From assembly GCF_030818575.1 (NCBI RefSeq), contig NZ_JAUTAL010000001.1:2604001-2668000 (forward strand): a DNA stretch of 64,000 bases. The letters are read 5' to 3'. The DNA is from Chryseobacterium camelliae (GTDB taxonomy: Bacteria; Bacteroidota; Bacteroidia; Flavobacteriales; Weeksellaceae). The position numbers and the translations under genes are program-made. This document shows positions 36,382 through 44,764 of the stretch, piece by piece; within the stretch, counting starts at the first letter, position 1; every line of letters begins with the position of its first letter. The notes beneath the pieces are model-generated. The model saw only the letters and a program-made list of their open reading frames with translations, was not told the DNA's origin and ran no database searches.

Positions 36382-37398
36382 ATGAGCGACTCTATAATTT
36401 TAGGTATTGAATCGTCTTGTGACGACACATCAGCAGCCATCATCAGGGGAAATTCAATTTTGTCCAATATCGCTGCAAATCAGGAAATCCATAAAGAATA
36501 TGGAGGTGTTGTTCCGGAACTGGCATCACGCGCGCATCAGCAAAATATCATCCCCGTTGTTGAAAAATCTCTGACCAAAGCAAATATACAACAAAATGCA
36601 ATTTCTGCGATAGGATTTACACGCGGACCGGGACTTTTAGGTTCACTCCTTGTAGGAACCTCTTTTGCTAAGTCTCTGGCAATGAGCCTGGATGTTCCGC
36701 TTATTGAGGTTAACCATCTTCAGGCACATATTTTAGCGCATTTCATTGAAGATGCAAATCCCATGCCGCCCAAATTTCCGTTTTTATGCCTTACAGTAAG
36801 CGGCGGGCACACTATGATTGTCCTGGTAAAAGACTATTTCGACATGGAGATCATCGGTAAAACCACAGATGATGCCGCAGGGGAAGCCTTTGATAAAATC
36901 GGTAAAATTTTTGATCTTGATTATCCCGCTGGGCCTATCATTGACCGGCTGGCCAAAGAGGGCAACCCGGATGCCTTTACATTCAATAAACCGAAGCTGG
37001 ACCAGTATGACTATTCTTTCAGCGGTATCAAAACTTCCGTATTATACTTCATACAGAAAGAAGTAAGGAAAAATCCTGATTTCATCAAAGAAAATCTCAA
37101 TGATCTCTGTGCCTCCGTACAGAAATCCATTATCGAGATCCTGATGAACAAACTTGAAAAAGCAGCCAAAGACCTTAACGTCAACGAAGTGGCTATTGCC
37201 GGCGGAGTATCGGCCAATTCCGCTTTACGAAAGGCAATGGAAAATAACCGGGAAAGGCTGGGCTGGAATATTTACATCCCAAAATTTGAGTATACCACGG
37301 ATAATGCCGCCATGATTGCCATGGTTGCGCAACTAAAATTTGAACGCGGTGAATTCACAGATTTGAGGACAACGGCAACAGCGAAATACGATTTATGA
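36382..37398 (+). CDS. tsaD: tRNA N6-threonylcarbamoyladenosine transferase
   Basis: A 338-residue ASKHA-fold enzyme that puts the threonylcarbamoyl group on A37 of ANN-decoding tRNAs together with TsaB and TsaE. LGIESSCDDTSAA opens the protein, HQQNIIPVVE and HLQAH (metal His in VNHLQAHI) follow, then TVSGGHT, DDAAGEAFDKIGKI and GGVSANSALR. The start at 36382 fits the conserved N-terminus; a longer frame from 36229 would run into tamB. It is divergent from tamB and overlaps the next gene by 4 bases. Confidence 0.96.
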   Translation: MSDSIILGIESSCDDTSAAIIRGNSILSNIAANQEIHKEYGGVVPELASRAHQQNIIPVVEKSLTKANIQQNAISAIGFTRGPGLLGSLLVGTSFAKSLAMSLDVPLIEVNHLQAHILAHFIEDANPMPPKFPFLCLTVSGGHTMIVLVKDYFDMEIIGKTTDDAAGEAFDKIGKIFDLDYPAGPIIDRLAKEGNPDAFTFNKPKLDQYDYSFSGIKTSVLYFIQKEVRKNPDFIKENLNDLCASVQKSIIEILMNKLEKAAKDLNVNEVAIAGGVSANSALRKAMENNRERLGWNIYIPKFEYTTDNAAMIAMVAQLKFERGEFTDLRTTATAKYDL

Positions 37399-37805
37399 AA
37401 CTATTATTGGAAGAAAAAGTACTTGGAACTCATTCTAAGAAAAGCTCAAAATATTATTGGGTATTAGAAACCATTACAGGAAAAGTAGAATTAACAGAAA
37501 AATCCGAAGATGGAGATTATGCAATGGTAAGCTCAGAAACCGGATACATTCAAAATATAAAGGAAGAGATCCTGGAAAAAATCAATTCAGAAAATGTATT
37601 TAGTTTTACTTACGAACCGAAAGAAGGAGATTATTTATCCATCAAAAATAATTTAAGAAAAAACGAATACCTGAATTTAATTTTCATGAATAATAAGTGG
37701 ATTGAAGAAATTTACGCATGTTCGTACAGAGACTGCGAAGGTGATATCTATACAACAATAAAAACCGGAGTTGCCTTTCTGAGCGAGAACGAGGTTACAT
37801 TTTAA
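37395..37805 (+). CDS. Hypothetical protein, 136 residues
   Basis: Not recognised. It overlaps the tsaD stop by ATGA, so it is translationally coupled, and lies 17 bases before rsmE. No signal peptide or TM helix. The sequence is rich in Glu, Lys, Asn and Tyr, with a CSYRDCEGD segment near the end containing two Cys. The DNA is more AT-rich than tsaD or rsmE, so it may be a lineage-specific insertion into a housekeeping operon. Confidence 0.7.
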   Translation: MKLLLEEKVLGTHSKKSSKYYWVLETITGKVELTEKSEDGDYAMVSSETGYIQNIKEEILEKINSENVFSFTYEPKEGDYLSIKNNLRKNEYLNLIFMNNKWIEEIYACSYRDCEGDIYTTIKTGVAFLSENEVTF

Positions 37806-37822
37806 AACGAATACATTTTTCT

Positions 37823-38518
37823 ATGAAACTTTTTTACGGAGAGATCAATGGAAATCAGGCATTGATCAACGAGGAAGAACAGCAGCATATCGTAAAGGTT
37901 CTCCGGATGAAGGACGGAGAAGAAATCCATATCACGGATGGAAAAGGAAACCTTGCTTCGGGAAGGCTGCTGATTGAAGGAAAGAAGGCCTCTTTGGAAG
38001 TAGATCAGCTTTCTACTGATCTTCCTGGGTTCAGTCCGCGGCTGCATATCGCTATTGCACCAACTAAAAATATAGACCGCATTGAATTCTTTGTTGAAAA
38101 ATCCGTGGAAATGGGAATTTCCGAAATTACTTTACTACAAACGGAAAAAACCGAACGGAAAAATGTGAATATTGATAAGCTCAGGAAACAGGCTGTAGCC
38201 GCTTCCAAGCAGAGCCTGAGGTTTCACTTTCCTGTAATTAATGACCTGACTAAAATTCAGGATTTTCTAAAGCATACCCATCCTGAAACTACCTTTGTGG
38301 CGCATTGCCATGAAAACCTTGAGCGGCAGGAACTCAAAGCCATTCCTGTCATGGAAAGCATCACTTTCCTGATTGGTCCTGAAGGAGATTTTTCAGAAAA
38401 GGAGATTGCTTTTTTATCCCAGCATAACATCCGGGCAGTTTCTCTGGGGAACCAGAGGCTCAGGACGGAAACGGCAGGCGTTTTCATAGCAGCCTGGAAC
38501 TATTTCAGAGGGATTTAG
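37823..38518 (+). CDS. rsmE: 16S rRNA (uracil(1498)-N3)-methyltransferase
   Basis: A 231-residue SPOUT methyltransferase. The N-terminal PUA-like domain has HIVKVLRMKDGEEIHITDG. The C-terminal trefoil knot shows LIGPEGDFSEKEIAFL and VSLGNQRLRTETAGVF, the SAM-binding motifs of RsmE. The middle part (KNIDRIEFFVEKSVEMGI) is also typical. It ends with a 4-base convergent overlap with the membrane protein gene at 38515. Confidence 0.95.
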   Translation: MKLFYGEINGNQALINEEEQQHIVKVLRMKDGEEIHITDGKGNLASGRLLIEGKKASLEVDQLSTDLPGFSPRLHIAIAPTKNIDRIEFFVEKSVEMGISEITLLQTEKTERKNVNIDKLRKQAVAASKQSLRFHFPVINDLTKIQDFLKHTHPETTFVAHCHENLERQELKAIPVMESITFLIGPEGDFSEKEIAFLSQHNIRAVSLGNQRLRTETAGVFIAAWNYFRGI

Positions 38519-39381
38519 CTGGTTCCAGGATTCAGCATCTTAATTTTTCTGTTTCTTAGCAGAGGATAAAAAACATGGTAAGGAAATAAGGCGATCAGCA
38601 CGAAATTTTTGGCATCCTTAAAATCTGCCAGGACGAAAAAATCGGTGTACCAGTGAAAGGTATACAGGAAAACCATGATCACAGTAAGGAATGTCCTGTT
38701 GAAAGCCCCTAGAAAGCTGATTGCCTGAAAAATAATTGCCATTACGGTCACTATTACCCAGAGGTTTTCATATGCGTAAAGGTGCAGCATCCATTCAGGA
38801 ACGTTTACATCTGCCATCCAATAATTATCAAGGCTGTTGATTTTCGCGGCATTCCGTTCAATCCAGGTAATTTTTCCCGAATGAAGGGCTATATTTTTGG
38901 TAATTCCCAGGAATTTGAACATCCCTGCCAGGCTGTAGGTCGTCAGAAGCCCAAGGTAAAAGTACTGCACCCATTGATAATCATTCTCACTCTTCATCTT
39001 CGCAGGCAGTAAAAATATCGCCATAAAATAACCTAAAATAACCAGGTGGTTGTTGTGCCCTACGCTGAAGTTGAGCGATATTGGGAAATTGATCACCGCC
39101 ATCAGCAGAAAAATACAGAGATTCAGCATCCAGCTCTGCCTGAATATGGTAATCACCAGAAGCACGGCGCAGAGTATTAAAATGGATGCATACAGGAAAT
39201 GGCTCGGGTACTCTGAAAAAATCATCCTTTGGACCTCCAGGAATGGCTCATAAATTTCTTTAGGCCACCTGCTGATCCTGAGGTAATCCAGATATTGCCT
39301 GAACAGCCAGTATAACCCGAAAACACGCATGGCATAATAGGCGATTTTATAATTAAACACTGTAAGCTGTTTGTAATTCAT
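38515..39381 (-). CDS. Multi-pass membrane protein (HTTM-like), unknown function
   Basis: A 288-residue inner-membrane protein with about seven hydrophobic helices. FSVGHNNHLVILGYFMAI and GITKNIALHSGKI are conserved-looking loops, and the overall layout resembles the HTTM/vitamin-K carboxylase-like membrane fold in Bacteroidetes, though the match is by impression only. Its start overlaps the end of the next upstream gene by ATGA, so it is translated together with the 143-residue protein. No catalytic motif was seen. Confidence 0.72.
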   Translation of the reverse strand: MNYKQLTVFNYKIAYYAMRVFGLYWLFRQYLDYLRISRWPKEIYEPFLEVQRMIFSEYPSHFLYASILILCAVLLVITIFRQSWMLNLCIFLLMAVINFPISLNFSVGHNNHLVILGYFMAIFLLPAKMKSENDYQWVQYFYLGLLTTYSLAGMFKFLGITKNIALHSGKITWIERNAAKINSLDNYWMADVNVPEWMLHLYAYENLWVIVTVMAIIFQAISFLGAFNRTFLTVIMVFLYTFHWYTDFFVLADFKDAKNFVLIALFPYHVFYPLLRNRKIKMLNPGTS

Positions 39382-39809
39382 AATGTACTGATGAATGTTT
39401 TTTGAATGGAAAAACTAGGCTGCCCTAAATCCCAGGGCCTGTAACTTTCTTTATATAAAATTAGATGGCGGTCTGCAGGCCTGTAACTTCTCATGAAGGT
39501 ATTCAGTTTTCTGATGCTGGCTTCGCGGTCTTCATTTTTATCGATTTTCCTTCCATAGAATCCAATGATCAGCGCAACATTGTTTTCGTCATATATTGGG
39601 GTGGGCTGGCAGGGAATTCTTATTGTATCCTTGCCTTTTACCGTATAAACCCTGTACTGCTCTTCAAAATTTTCACTTCCGCTGGGATTCGTAAAAAGCT
39701 TCCAGCTGAAAAAAGGATAGATTTCCTTACCTCCTTTTTCAAGGATATACAGGGAGGTCAGGGATAGAACCAATGATAAAAAGTACAATATCCGGGTATA
39801 TTTCTGCAT
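39378..39809 (-). CDS. Membrane-anchored hypothetical protein, 143 residues
   Basis: Not recognised. It has one N-terminal hydrophobic helix (about 5-25, ILYFLSLVLSLTSLYIL), which may be a signal anchor, followed by a soluble extracytoplasmic part containing EIYPFFSWKLF. It is translationally coupled (ATGA) to the seven-TM protein and lies 3 bases after trmH. The pair probably acts together at the inner membrane. Confidence 0.7.
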   Translation of the reverse strand: MQKYTRILYFLSLVLSLTSLYILEKGGKEIYPFFSWKLFTNPSGSENFEEQYRVYTVKGKDTIRIPCQPTPIYDENNVALIIGFYGRKIDKNEDREASIRKLNTFMRSYRPADRHLILYKESYRPWDLGQPSFSIQKTFISTL

Positions 39810-39812
39810 GTT

Positions 39813-40475
39813 TTATTCGGTTTTGGTCAGGTAATGATTCAGGATCTCTTCTCCGCTCCGGATTGAGTTTACCGCCCATCGGATCTTCATTCTCAGCCTT
39901 TTTTCTTCGCTCAGTTTATAATCGATGTCCGATTTTATAAGCTTCTGTTTCAGCTCATACATGCAGATCGAGGCCGCTACAGAAACGTTGAAGCTTCTGG
40001 TAAAACCGTACATGGGAATAGCCAGTGTCTCATCGGCAAAATCCAGGATTTCCTGGGAAACACCTTCCATTTCAGTCCCAAACACGAGGGCCATGGGTTC
40101 TGTAACTTCATACTCGGGAAGCATCTTTGCATTATTTTCCAGAGAGACCGCAACGATTTTATAGCCTCTGTTTTTAATTTCCTGCAAAGAATCGATGGTC
40201 CTAGGAAGCTTTTCCACCTCCACCCAGGTATCCGCTCCTTTGGTTACCCGCAGGTTGGGCTCAAAATTATTTTCCTCCTGTAAAGCCACCACCTTATGAA
40301 ATCCGCAGGCTTCCACGGACCGCACAATTGCTGCTGCATTTCTGAACTGATACACATCTTCCAGTACAGGAAGCACAAAATCTGAACTTTCCGGTGAAAA
40401 ATGTTCAATTTTAGCCAGACGCTCTTCTGTTAAAAAACGTTTTAAATATTCGAAAGTTTGTGCCAGGTCCTTCAT
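39813..40475 (-). CDS. trmH: TrmH-family tRNA/rRNA 2'-O-methyltransferase
   Basis: A 220-residue SPOUT methyltransferase. Motif 1 is DVYQFRNAAAIVRSVEACG, motif 2 is LVFGTEMEGVSQEI, and motif 3 is IPMYGFTRSFNVSVAASI. The short length and C-terminal helix resemble TrmH, which methylates G18 in the D-loop of tRNA. A related rRNA specificity cannot be excluded. It heads a three-gene minus-strand operon with two membrane proteins. Confidence 0.9.
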   Translation of the reverse strand: MKDLAQTFEYLKRFLTEERLAKIEHFSPESSDFVLPVLEDVYQFRNAAAIVRSVEACGFHKVVALQEENNFEPNLRVTKGADTWVEVEKLPRTIDSLQEIKNRGYKIVAVSLENNAKMLPEYEVTEPMALVFGTEMEGVSQEILDFADETLAIPMYGFTRSFNVSVAASICMYELKQKLIKSDIDYKLSEEKRLRMKIRWAVNSIRSGEEILNHYLTKTE

Positions 40476-40586
40476 CGTGAACTATATATCATTTTCTAAG
40501 TTATGAATAATGTTTAGGGCGGAAACTTTACCTGAGAAAATTTGCCATAAACGTTTCATTCATTTTCAAATTTTTGCAAATTAACG

Positions 40587-40594
40587 TATTTTTG
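40587..40594 (+). promoter_or_regulatory. -7 box (TATTTTTG) for ansA
   Basis: TATTTTTG, 46 bases before the ATG at 40641. Confidence 0.5.
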
Positions 40595-40640
40595 AGCGTA
40601 CGAACCTGAAGCAGGTCAAAATTCTCATAAAAATTACCGT

Positions 40641-41657
40641 ATGAAACGAAAAGTGCTGCTGATCTATACCGGAGGAACGATTGGTATGGAAAAAGATTAT
40701 GAAACCGGAAGCCTCAGAGCATTTGATTTCGGGAATATCTTTGAAAAGATGCCCGAGATGAAGCTTATGGAGTGTAAAGTTTTCGTCCATCCTTTTGCCA
40801 AACCACTGGATTCTTCAGATATGGGTCCGGAAGAGTGGAAAATCATTGCCCGTTATATCCATAAAAATTACCATGAATACGACGGATTCCTGATCCTTCA
40901 CGGCACCGACACGATGTCCTATACAGCTTCTGCTTTAAGCTTCATGCTGAAAGGCCTTAAAAAACCAGTAATCATGACGGGTTCCCAGTTGCCGATTGGC
41001 GACCTCCGTACGGATGCCAAAGAAAACCTGCTCACCAGCCTCTATTATGCCAGCCTCTATGAAGGCGATGAAGCCGTAATCCAGGAAGTAGCCATTTATT
41101 TTGAATACAAATTGCTGAGGGGCAACAGGACGCTGAAATATTCAGCAGAATATTTTGATGCCTATGCCAGCCCGAACTACCCTATACTGGGCCAGTCCGG
41201 CGTACATCTGAATATCATCAAGGAAAACCTGTTCCGCTGTAAAATGCAGGAAGATTTCCATATTGATGAACATATTTCCGGTGATGTACTGTTCTGGCGG
41301 ATCTTTCCGGGCATGAACTTCAATCACTTCCGGGATATCCCTAAAATGAAAGTATTGATCCTGCAGGTGTTCGGCTCAGGAACGATATTCAGCAGCGAAG
41401 GCACCCAGGAGATTCTTCAGGAGATCCGGAACAACGGCACTGAAATCATTGTGGTAAGCCAATGCATATCCGGAGGCATCTCATTCGGCAAATATGAAAA
41501 CAGCAATGTCTTTGCAAAAATCGGAGCCATCAGCGGAAAAGACATGACTGCAGAGAGTGCTATCACCAAAGCCATGCACCTGATTGATAATCCGAGGTAC
41601 CCGGGAAAGTTCTCAGATTACTTCTCTAAAAGTCTTTGCGGAGAAATCACAAATTAA
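40641..41657 (+). CDS. ansA: Type I (cytosolic) L-asparaginase
   Basis: A 338-residue enzyme hydrolysing asparagine to aspartate and ammonia. VLLIYTGGTIGM holds the nucleophilic Thr, and LILHGTDTMSYTASALSFML holds the second Thr-Asp pair, near residue 90. QLPIGDLRTDAKENL is also diagnostic. No signal peptide, so it is cytosolic. It ends 53 bases before the tRNA-Ser gene. Confidence 0.95.
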   Translation: MKRKVLLIYTGGTIGMEKDYETGSLRAFDFGNIFEKMPEMKLMECKVFVHPFAKPLDSSDMGPEEWKIIARYIHKNYHEYDGFLILHGTDTMSYTASALSFMLKGLKKPVIMTGSQLPIGDLRTDAKENLLTSLYYASLYEGDEAVIQEVAIYFEYKLLRGNRTLKYSAEYFDAYASPNYPILGQSGVHLNIIKENLFRCKMQEDFHIDEHISGDVLFWRIFPGMNFNHFRDIPKMKVLILQVFGSGTIFSSEGTQEILQEIRNNGTEIIVVSQCISGGISFGKYENSNVFAKIGAISGKDMTAESAITKAMHLIDNPRYPGKFSDYFSKSLCGEITN

Positions 41658-41669
41658 TTGCAGGAAAAG

Positions 41670-41700
41670 TTTGCCAGTTCGGGAATTTATGCTATTTTTG
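41670..41700 (+). promoter_or_regulatory. Promoter of tRNA-Ser (TTTG-N19-TATTTTTG)
   Basis: TTTG at 41670-41673 and TATTTTTG at 41693-41700, spaced 19 nt, just upstream of the mature tRNA at 41711. This is the best-formed promoter in the window and a good reference for the others. Confidence 0.75.
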
Positions 41701-41710
41701 CCATCTCAAT

Positions 41711-41797
41711 AGAAAGGTGTCCGAGTGGTTGAAGGAGCTACCCTGGAAAGGTAGTATACGGGTAACTGTATCGAGGGTTCGAATCCCTTCCTTTCTG
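41711..41797 (+). tRNA. tRNA-Ser (anticodon GGA)
   Basis: 87 nt without the encoded CCA. The acceptor stem AGAAAGG pairs with CCTTTCT (41790-41796), discriminator G. The D-arm, anticodon stem CTACC/GGTAG with anticodon GGA at 41745-41747, a long variable arm and the T-arm GGGTTCGAATCCC are all clear. The long variable arm confirms the class II tRNA. It reads UCC/UCU codons. Confidence 0.97.
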
Positions 41798-41800
41798 CAA

Positions 41801-41835
41801 AAAGTCTTAAGTGTATTACTTAAGACTTTTTTTGT
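41801..41835 (+). terminator. Terminator after tRNA-Ser
   Basis: AAAGTCTTAAGT (41801-41812) pairs with ACTTAAGACTTT (41818-41829), then more T's. Confidence 0.85.
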
Positions 41836-42004
41836 TTTCTGTTATCTGAGCACCAGTATTTTACATTATTATTTTACAGAAATACCACAAAATGAAAAAT
41901 TATAATTTAAATAATCCCCTGTTTGCTATATGATAACAAATACCTAATTGTGATGATTCTCTATAAATAATATAATACGTCAAGTTTTGGGCGCAGCCTT
42001 AATT

Positions 42005-42012
42005 TAGCTTTG
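42005..42012 (+). promoter_or_regulatory. -7 box (TAGCTTTG) of the C39-domain gene
   Basis: TAGCTTTG with a TTTG 15 nt upstream (41986-41989). The box lies within the left arm of the inverted repeat at 42006-42055. Confidence 0.5.
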
Positions 42013-42055
42013 TTTTAGAAATATTAAATAAAATTTTAATTGCTAAAACAAAGCT
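42006..42055. repeat. 13-bp perfect inverted repeat before the C39-domain gene
   Basis: AGCTTTGTTTTAG (42006-42018) and CTAAAACAAAGCT (42043-42055) are exact reverse complements, 24 bases apart. The left arm contains most of the -7 box and the right arm ends two bases before ATG. It could be an operator or an mRNA hairpin hiding the start. Confidence 0.7.
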
Positions 42056-42056
42056 C

Positions 42057-44252
42057 ATGGAAGAATTTGATGACAAATTGGGTGACCTATCCCAGTTCAA
42101 AACACTGTCTTTTGAAGAGGTCAATCAAGGATTTAAACAATACAGTGCTTTTGCCAATACAATAGTCGATAAGGATAATTCCCCTGATTACAGGAGCCCG
42201 TTTCATGATTACAGAAATACACCCTTGGGACATTCTTATCTTACGGATAATCCGGTATCATCAATTTTTCCTTCTACAGGATCAGATGAAAAAGGAGAAA
42301 AGGGATATGAATATTATGCACAAGTTCTGCCTTGTGAAACAGGCTCACAGGTATATGGAAGCTATCAGGCTAATGCAAGAAAGAAACAGGCTTTATTCCT
42401 GTTTTATGAGAAACCCAATCCCAACAAATCAAATTTCTCTGGTGACTTTTATATTGCCAAAATGGGAGATTATTTTGTACAGCTCTTTAAAAGGTTTCCA
42501 GAACCATTATCGTCCAGTATCAATGGTCAGTCCTTCAGGAATATTACCTCTATGGAAGATGAAGCTGCTTATCTCTCACAGTTGGCTTATACCTTTGAAA
42601 ATGATAAAATTAATGCAACTTTAGTACGTGATGCATTAATGAGGGAGTATCAGTTTTATACAGGAGACAGGAGATTTGAAGAGATTATTGGCAACATTTC
42701 TTCTATTCCTGCTGATGCCATTGGCTGGTGTGCTGAAAAGTTAGAAGATTTTAAACCCACAGAAAAGAATTACAATCCTAAGGCTAAAGATTATTCTCCA
42801 TTAATTCCTATCATAGGAGCTGTTAACCTAAATAAGGCTGCACAATTTTTTGAGGACCTAGGAGAAAACCCTTTTGTTCAGGGGACAGAAGCTGCTTTTT
42901 CAAAAGTATGGTCATTGGTAAAACAGGCTGCAAGCAGAGTTAAAGATGCTTCTATAGATCACCTTCCTGATGCTTTTAGGAAGCTAATTAATAAAATTAC
43001 AGGTGTTATTAATGCTATTAAGTCTTTTCTTAACAGTGTAATGGATGACATCGGTGAAATGGCTAAGCAAGGAATAGAAATCCTTAAGCTGGCCAATGCA
43101 TTTTATTGCGGTATTAACAGTGGATTTATCAGTCTTATACAGTGCTTGCTTTATATCTTAGAATTCCTTTTACAACCGACAAATACTTTTTCTTATAAAC
43201 AGTATCTTGAAAGAAGAGACTTAATGGAAAAAGCAGAAGATGTAGTTGACTGGGTAACAGCGAATGTCCCTAAATTCTTACAGGGAGTTAAAGACCTTTT
43301 CAAAGCAAGTGGAAGTATTTCTCAGTCTGATATGCAAGGAATATTTGATAAGATGAAAGAGTACTTTGGGGATATTTCAAGGTATACAGTGGCTTTCTAT
43401 GTAGGTATTTTTGCCTTTGAACTATTAATTAATATTCTGTTGCTTATTTTTACAGAGGGTGCAGGTAATGTTGTAAAAGGAACTACTTATGTACAAAAAG
43501 CAGCAAGTTTACTAAAGGTTTTGGCAAGAGAAACTGTTTCTGTAGCCACATTAGGAATTACAGATTTACTGGCTTTTCTTTCAAGATTTATTGTTAGATT
43601 TGGGAAAGCTTGTGCTAAGGGATTTGCTGGCTTTGCCAGATTCATAGAAGAATTATTACAGGGAGCTAAGAATGGTGCTAAAGCTGAAGACTTAGCTGAT
43701 GAAATCCATGATTTAGAAGAAATAATAATAAAAGGAAGAAAGCTTCAAAAAGGTGGTGGTGATGCGACAAAATCATTTGCTGAAAATGCCGGCATTAAGA
43801 TCGACAAGTGGATAACAACAGCAAAGATTTTTGGACAATCCACAGATTATACTTGTGCTGCTACTTCTTTGAGAATGGTGTTGGATGACAAAGGTATTTT
43901 ACTTTTAGAAGATGAATTGGCAAGGACATTAAAAACTGATACTAATGGGGCTTCAATTTTAGATATCCCTGAGGTTCTATATTTCAAAAGATTGGAAGAT
44001 CAGGTCACAGCTATTGCTGAAGAAGATATTAGGTTATCAAAGTTATTAGAAAAATTAGAAGATGGAGATAAAGCAATTGTAAGTATTGGTACAGAGCATT
44101 TTAAAGGGCATGCAGTAGTACTGGAGAAAGTGGAAAATGGTGAAGTATTTTTACGGGATCCATTACCCATGAATCATGGAGCTTCATATAAAATGAATAT
44201 TGAAGATTTTAAAAGAATATTTAAAGAAAGGGCAGTAATTATTAAAAAATAA
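42057..44252 (+). CDS. Large protein with C-terminal C39/papain-like peptidase domain (candidate polymorphic toxin or secreted effector)
   Basis: A 731-residue protein with no signal peptide and no type IX sorting domain. Residues 1-~250 are a soluble domain I do not recognise. The middle (~260-560) is helical with strongly hydrophobic stretches near 360-380 and 445-470, ending with TEGAGNVVKG, a layout common in bacterial effectors that cross membranes. The last ~150 residues match the C39/papain-like fold: Gln594, Cys600 in DYTCAATSLRMVL, His685 in GHAVVLEKV and Asp701 in LRDPLP, as in peptidases that cut at double-glycine leaders. Here it is at the C-terminus, not fused to an ABC transporter, and two small genes follow, as in toxin-immunity loci. 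The DNA is AT-rich and adjacent to a tRNA gene. The export route is unknown; no secretion genes are in the window. Confidence 0.7.
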   Translation: MEEFDDKLGDLSQFKTLSFEEVNQGFKQYSAFANTIVDKDNSPDYRSPFHDYRNTPLGHSYLTDNPVSSIFPSTGSDEKGEKGYEYYAQVLPCETGSQVYGSYQANARKKQALFLFYEKPNPNKSNFSGDFYIAKMGDYFVQLFKRFPEPLSSSINGQSFRNITSMEDEAAYLSQLAYTFENDKINATLVRDALMREYQFYTGDRRFEEIIGNISSIPADAIGWCAEKLEDFKPTEKNYNPKAKDYSPLIPIIGAVNLNKAAQFFEDLGENPFVQGTEAAFSKVWSLVKQAASRVKDASIDHLPDAFRKLINKITGVINAIKSFLNSVMDDIGEMAKQGIEILKLANAFYCGINSGFISLIQCLLYILEFLLQPTNTFSYKQYLERRDLMEKAEDVVDWVTANVPKFLQGVKDLFKASGSISQSDMQGIFDKMKEYFGDISRYTVAFYVGIFAFELLINILLLIFTEGAGNVVKGTTYVQKAASLLKVLARETVSVATLGITDLLAFLSRFIVRFGKACAKGFAGFARFIEELLQGAKNGAKAEDLADEIHDLEEIIIKGRKLQKGGGDATKSFAENAGIKIDKWITTAKIFGQSTDYTCAATSLRMVLDDKGILLLEDELARTLKTDTNGASILDIPEVLYFKRLEDQVTAIAEEDIRLSKLLEKLEDGDKAIVSIGTEHFKGHAVVLEKVENGEVFLRDPLPMNHGASYKMNIEDFKRIFKERAVIIKK

Positions 44253-44257
44253 AAGTA

Positions 44258-44494
44258 ATGACAGAATCAGGAAACATAAAATACAATATAAGAGGAGAAA
44301 AACCTTTAAAGGGCTATCAGATAGTTAGAGTGAGAAATGTGGCCCACTCAAAAGAAGTATTAGACAATTTTAAGAATGCAGTCCTAACAATCTTAAAAAA
44401 TAAGGCCTTAAGTGATGAGGATCCTAAATGGGAGAAATTATTACCACAAGGAATTGTTAATAAGATCAAGCAATTAGATAATGATGATTTTTAA
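44258..44494 (+). CDS. Small hypothetical protein (possible immunity or partner), 78 residues
   Basis: Not recognised. It starts 5 bases after the C39-domain gene, so it is co-transcribed. The protein is small, soluble and basic, with VAHSKEVLDNFKNAVLTIL as an apparent helix. Position and size fit an immunity protein or chaperone, but nothing in the sequence proves this. Its 3' end overlaps the next gene by 14 bases. Confidence 0.65.
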   Translation: MTESGNIKYNIRGEKPLKGYQIVRVRNVAHSKEVLDNFKNAVLTILKNKALSDEDPKWEKLLPQGIVNKIKQLDNDDF

Positions 44495-44756
44495 ATATGA
44501 TGAGCTTTTATACAGATTAAGTACTAGTGTATACAAATTTCAAGATATAAAAGATTGGGAATGGTATAGTTCCTTAGAAATAGAGAAAGGATTTGATATT
44601 ATTGTAAAAGGTTGGTTCAATGCTCATCAATTTATCAATTTCATCCACTGTCAAAACGTTCCTTTAGACAACATTAGAATTATAGATGCCGACAAACAGG
44701 AATTTTATGAACTGAAAACTATCAAGGATTATACTTCTTACAAAATTCTAAAATAA
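44481..44756 (+). CDS. Small hypothetical protein (candidate immunity), 91 residues
   Basis: Not recognised. It overlaps the previous gene by 14 bases, indicating coupled translation. It is soluble, with many aromatic residues (DIKDWEWYSS, GWFNAHQFINFIH) and a Tyr/Lys-rich end. Aromatic-rich small proteins just downstream of toxin-like genes are often immunity proteins; this is inference. The start may be either of two adjacent ATGs. Confidence 0.65.
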   Translation: MMIFKYDELLYRLSTSVYKFQDIKDWEWYSSLEIEKGFDIIVKGWFNAHQFINFIHCQNVPLDNIRIIDADKQEFYELKTIKDYTSYKILK

Positions 44757-44764
44757 ATCGATAA

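Noticed and set aside
36378..36467. Longer N-terminus for TamB
   Set aside because: It would overlap the tsaD coding start by 86 bases with sequence mirroring TsaD codons; the shorter start is simpler.
42005..42055. Invertible promoter (phase switch) formed by the inverted repeats
   Set aside because: Only 24 bases lie between the arms and no recombinase is nearby; too short for known invertible promoters. Kept as operator/hairpin.
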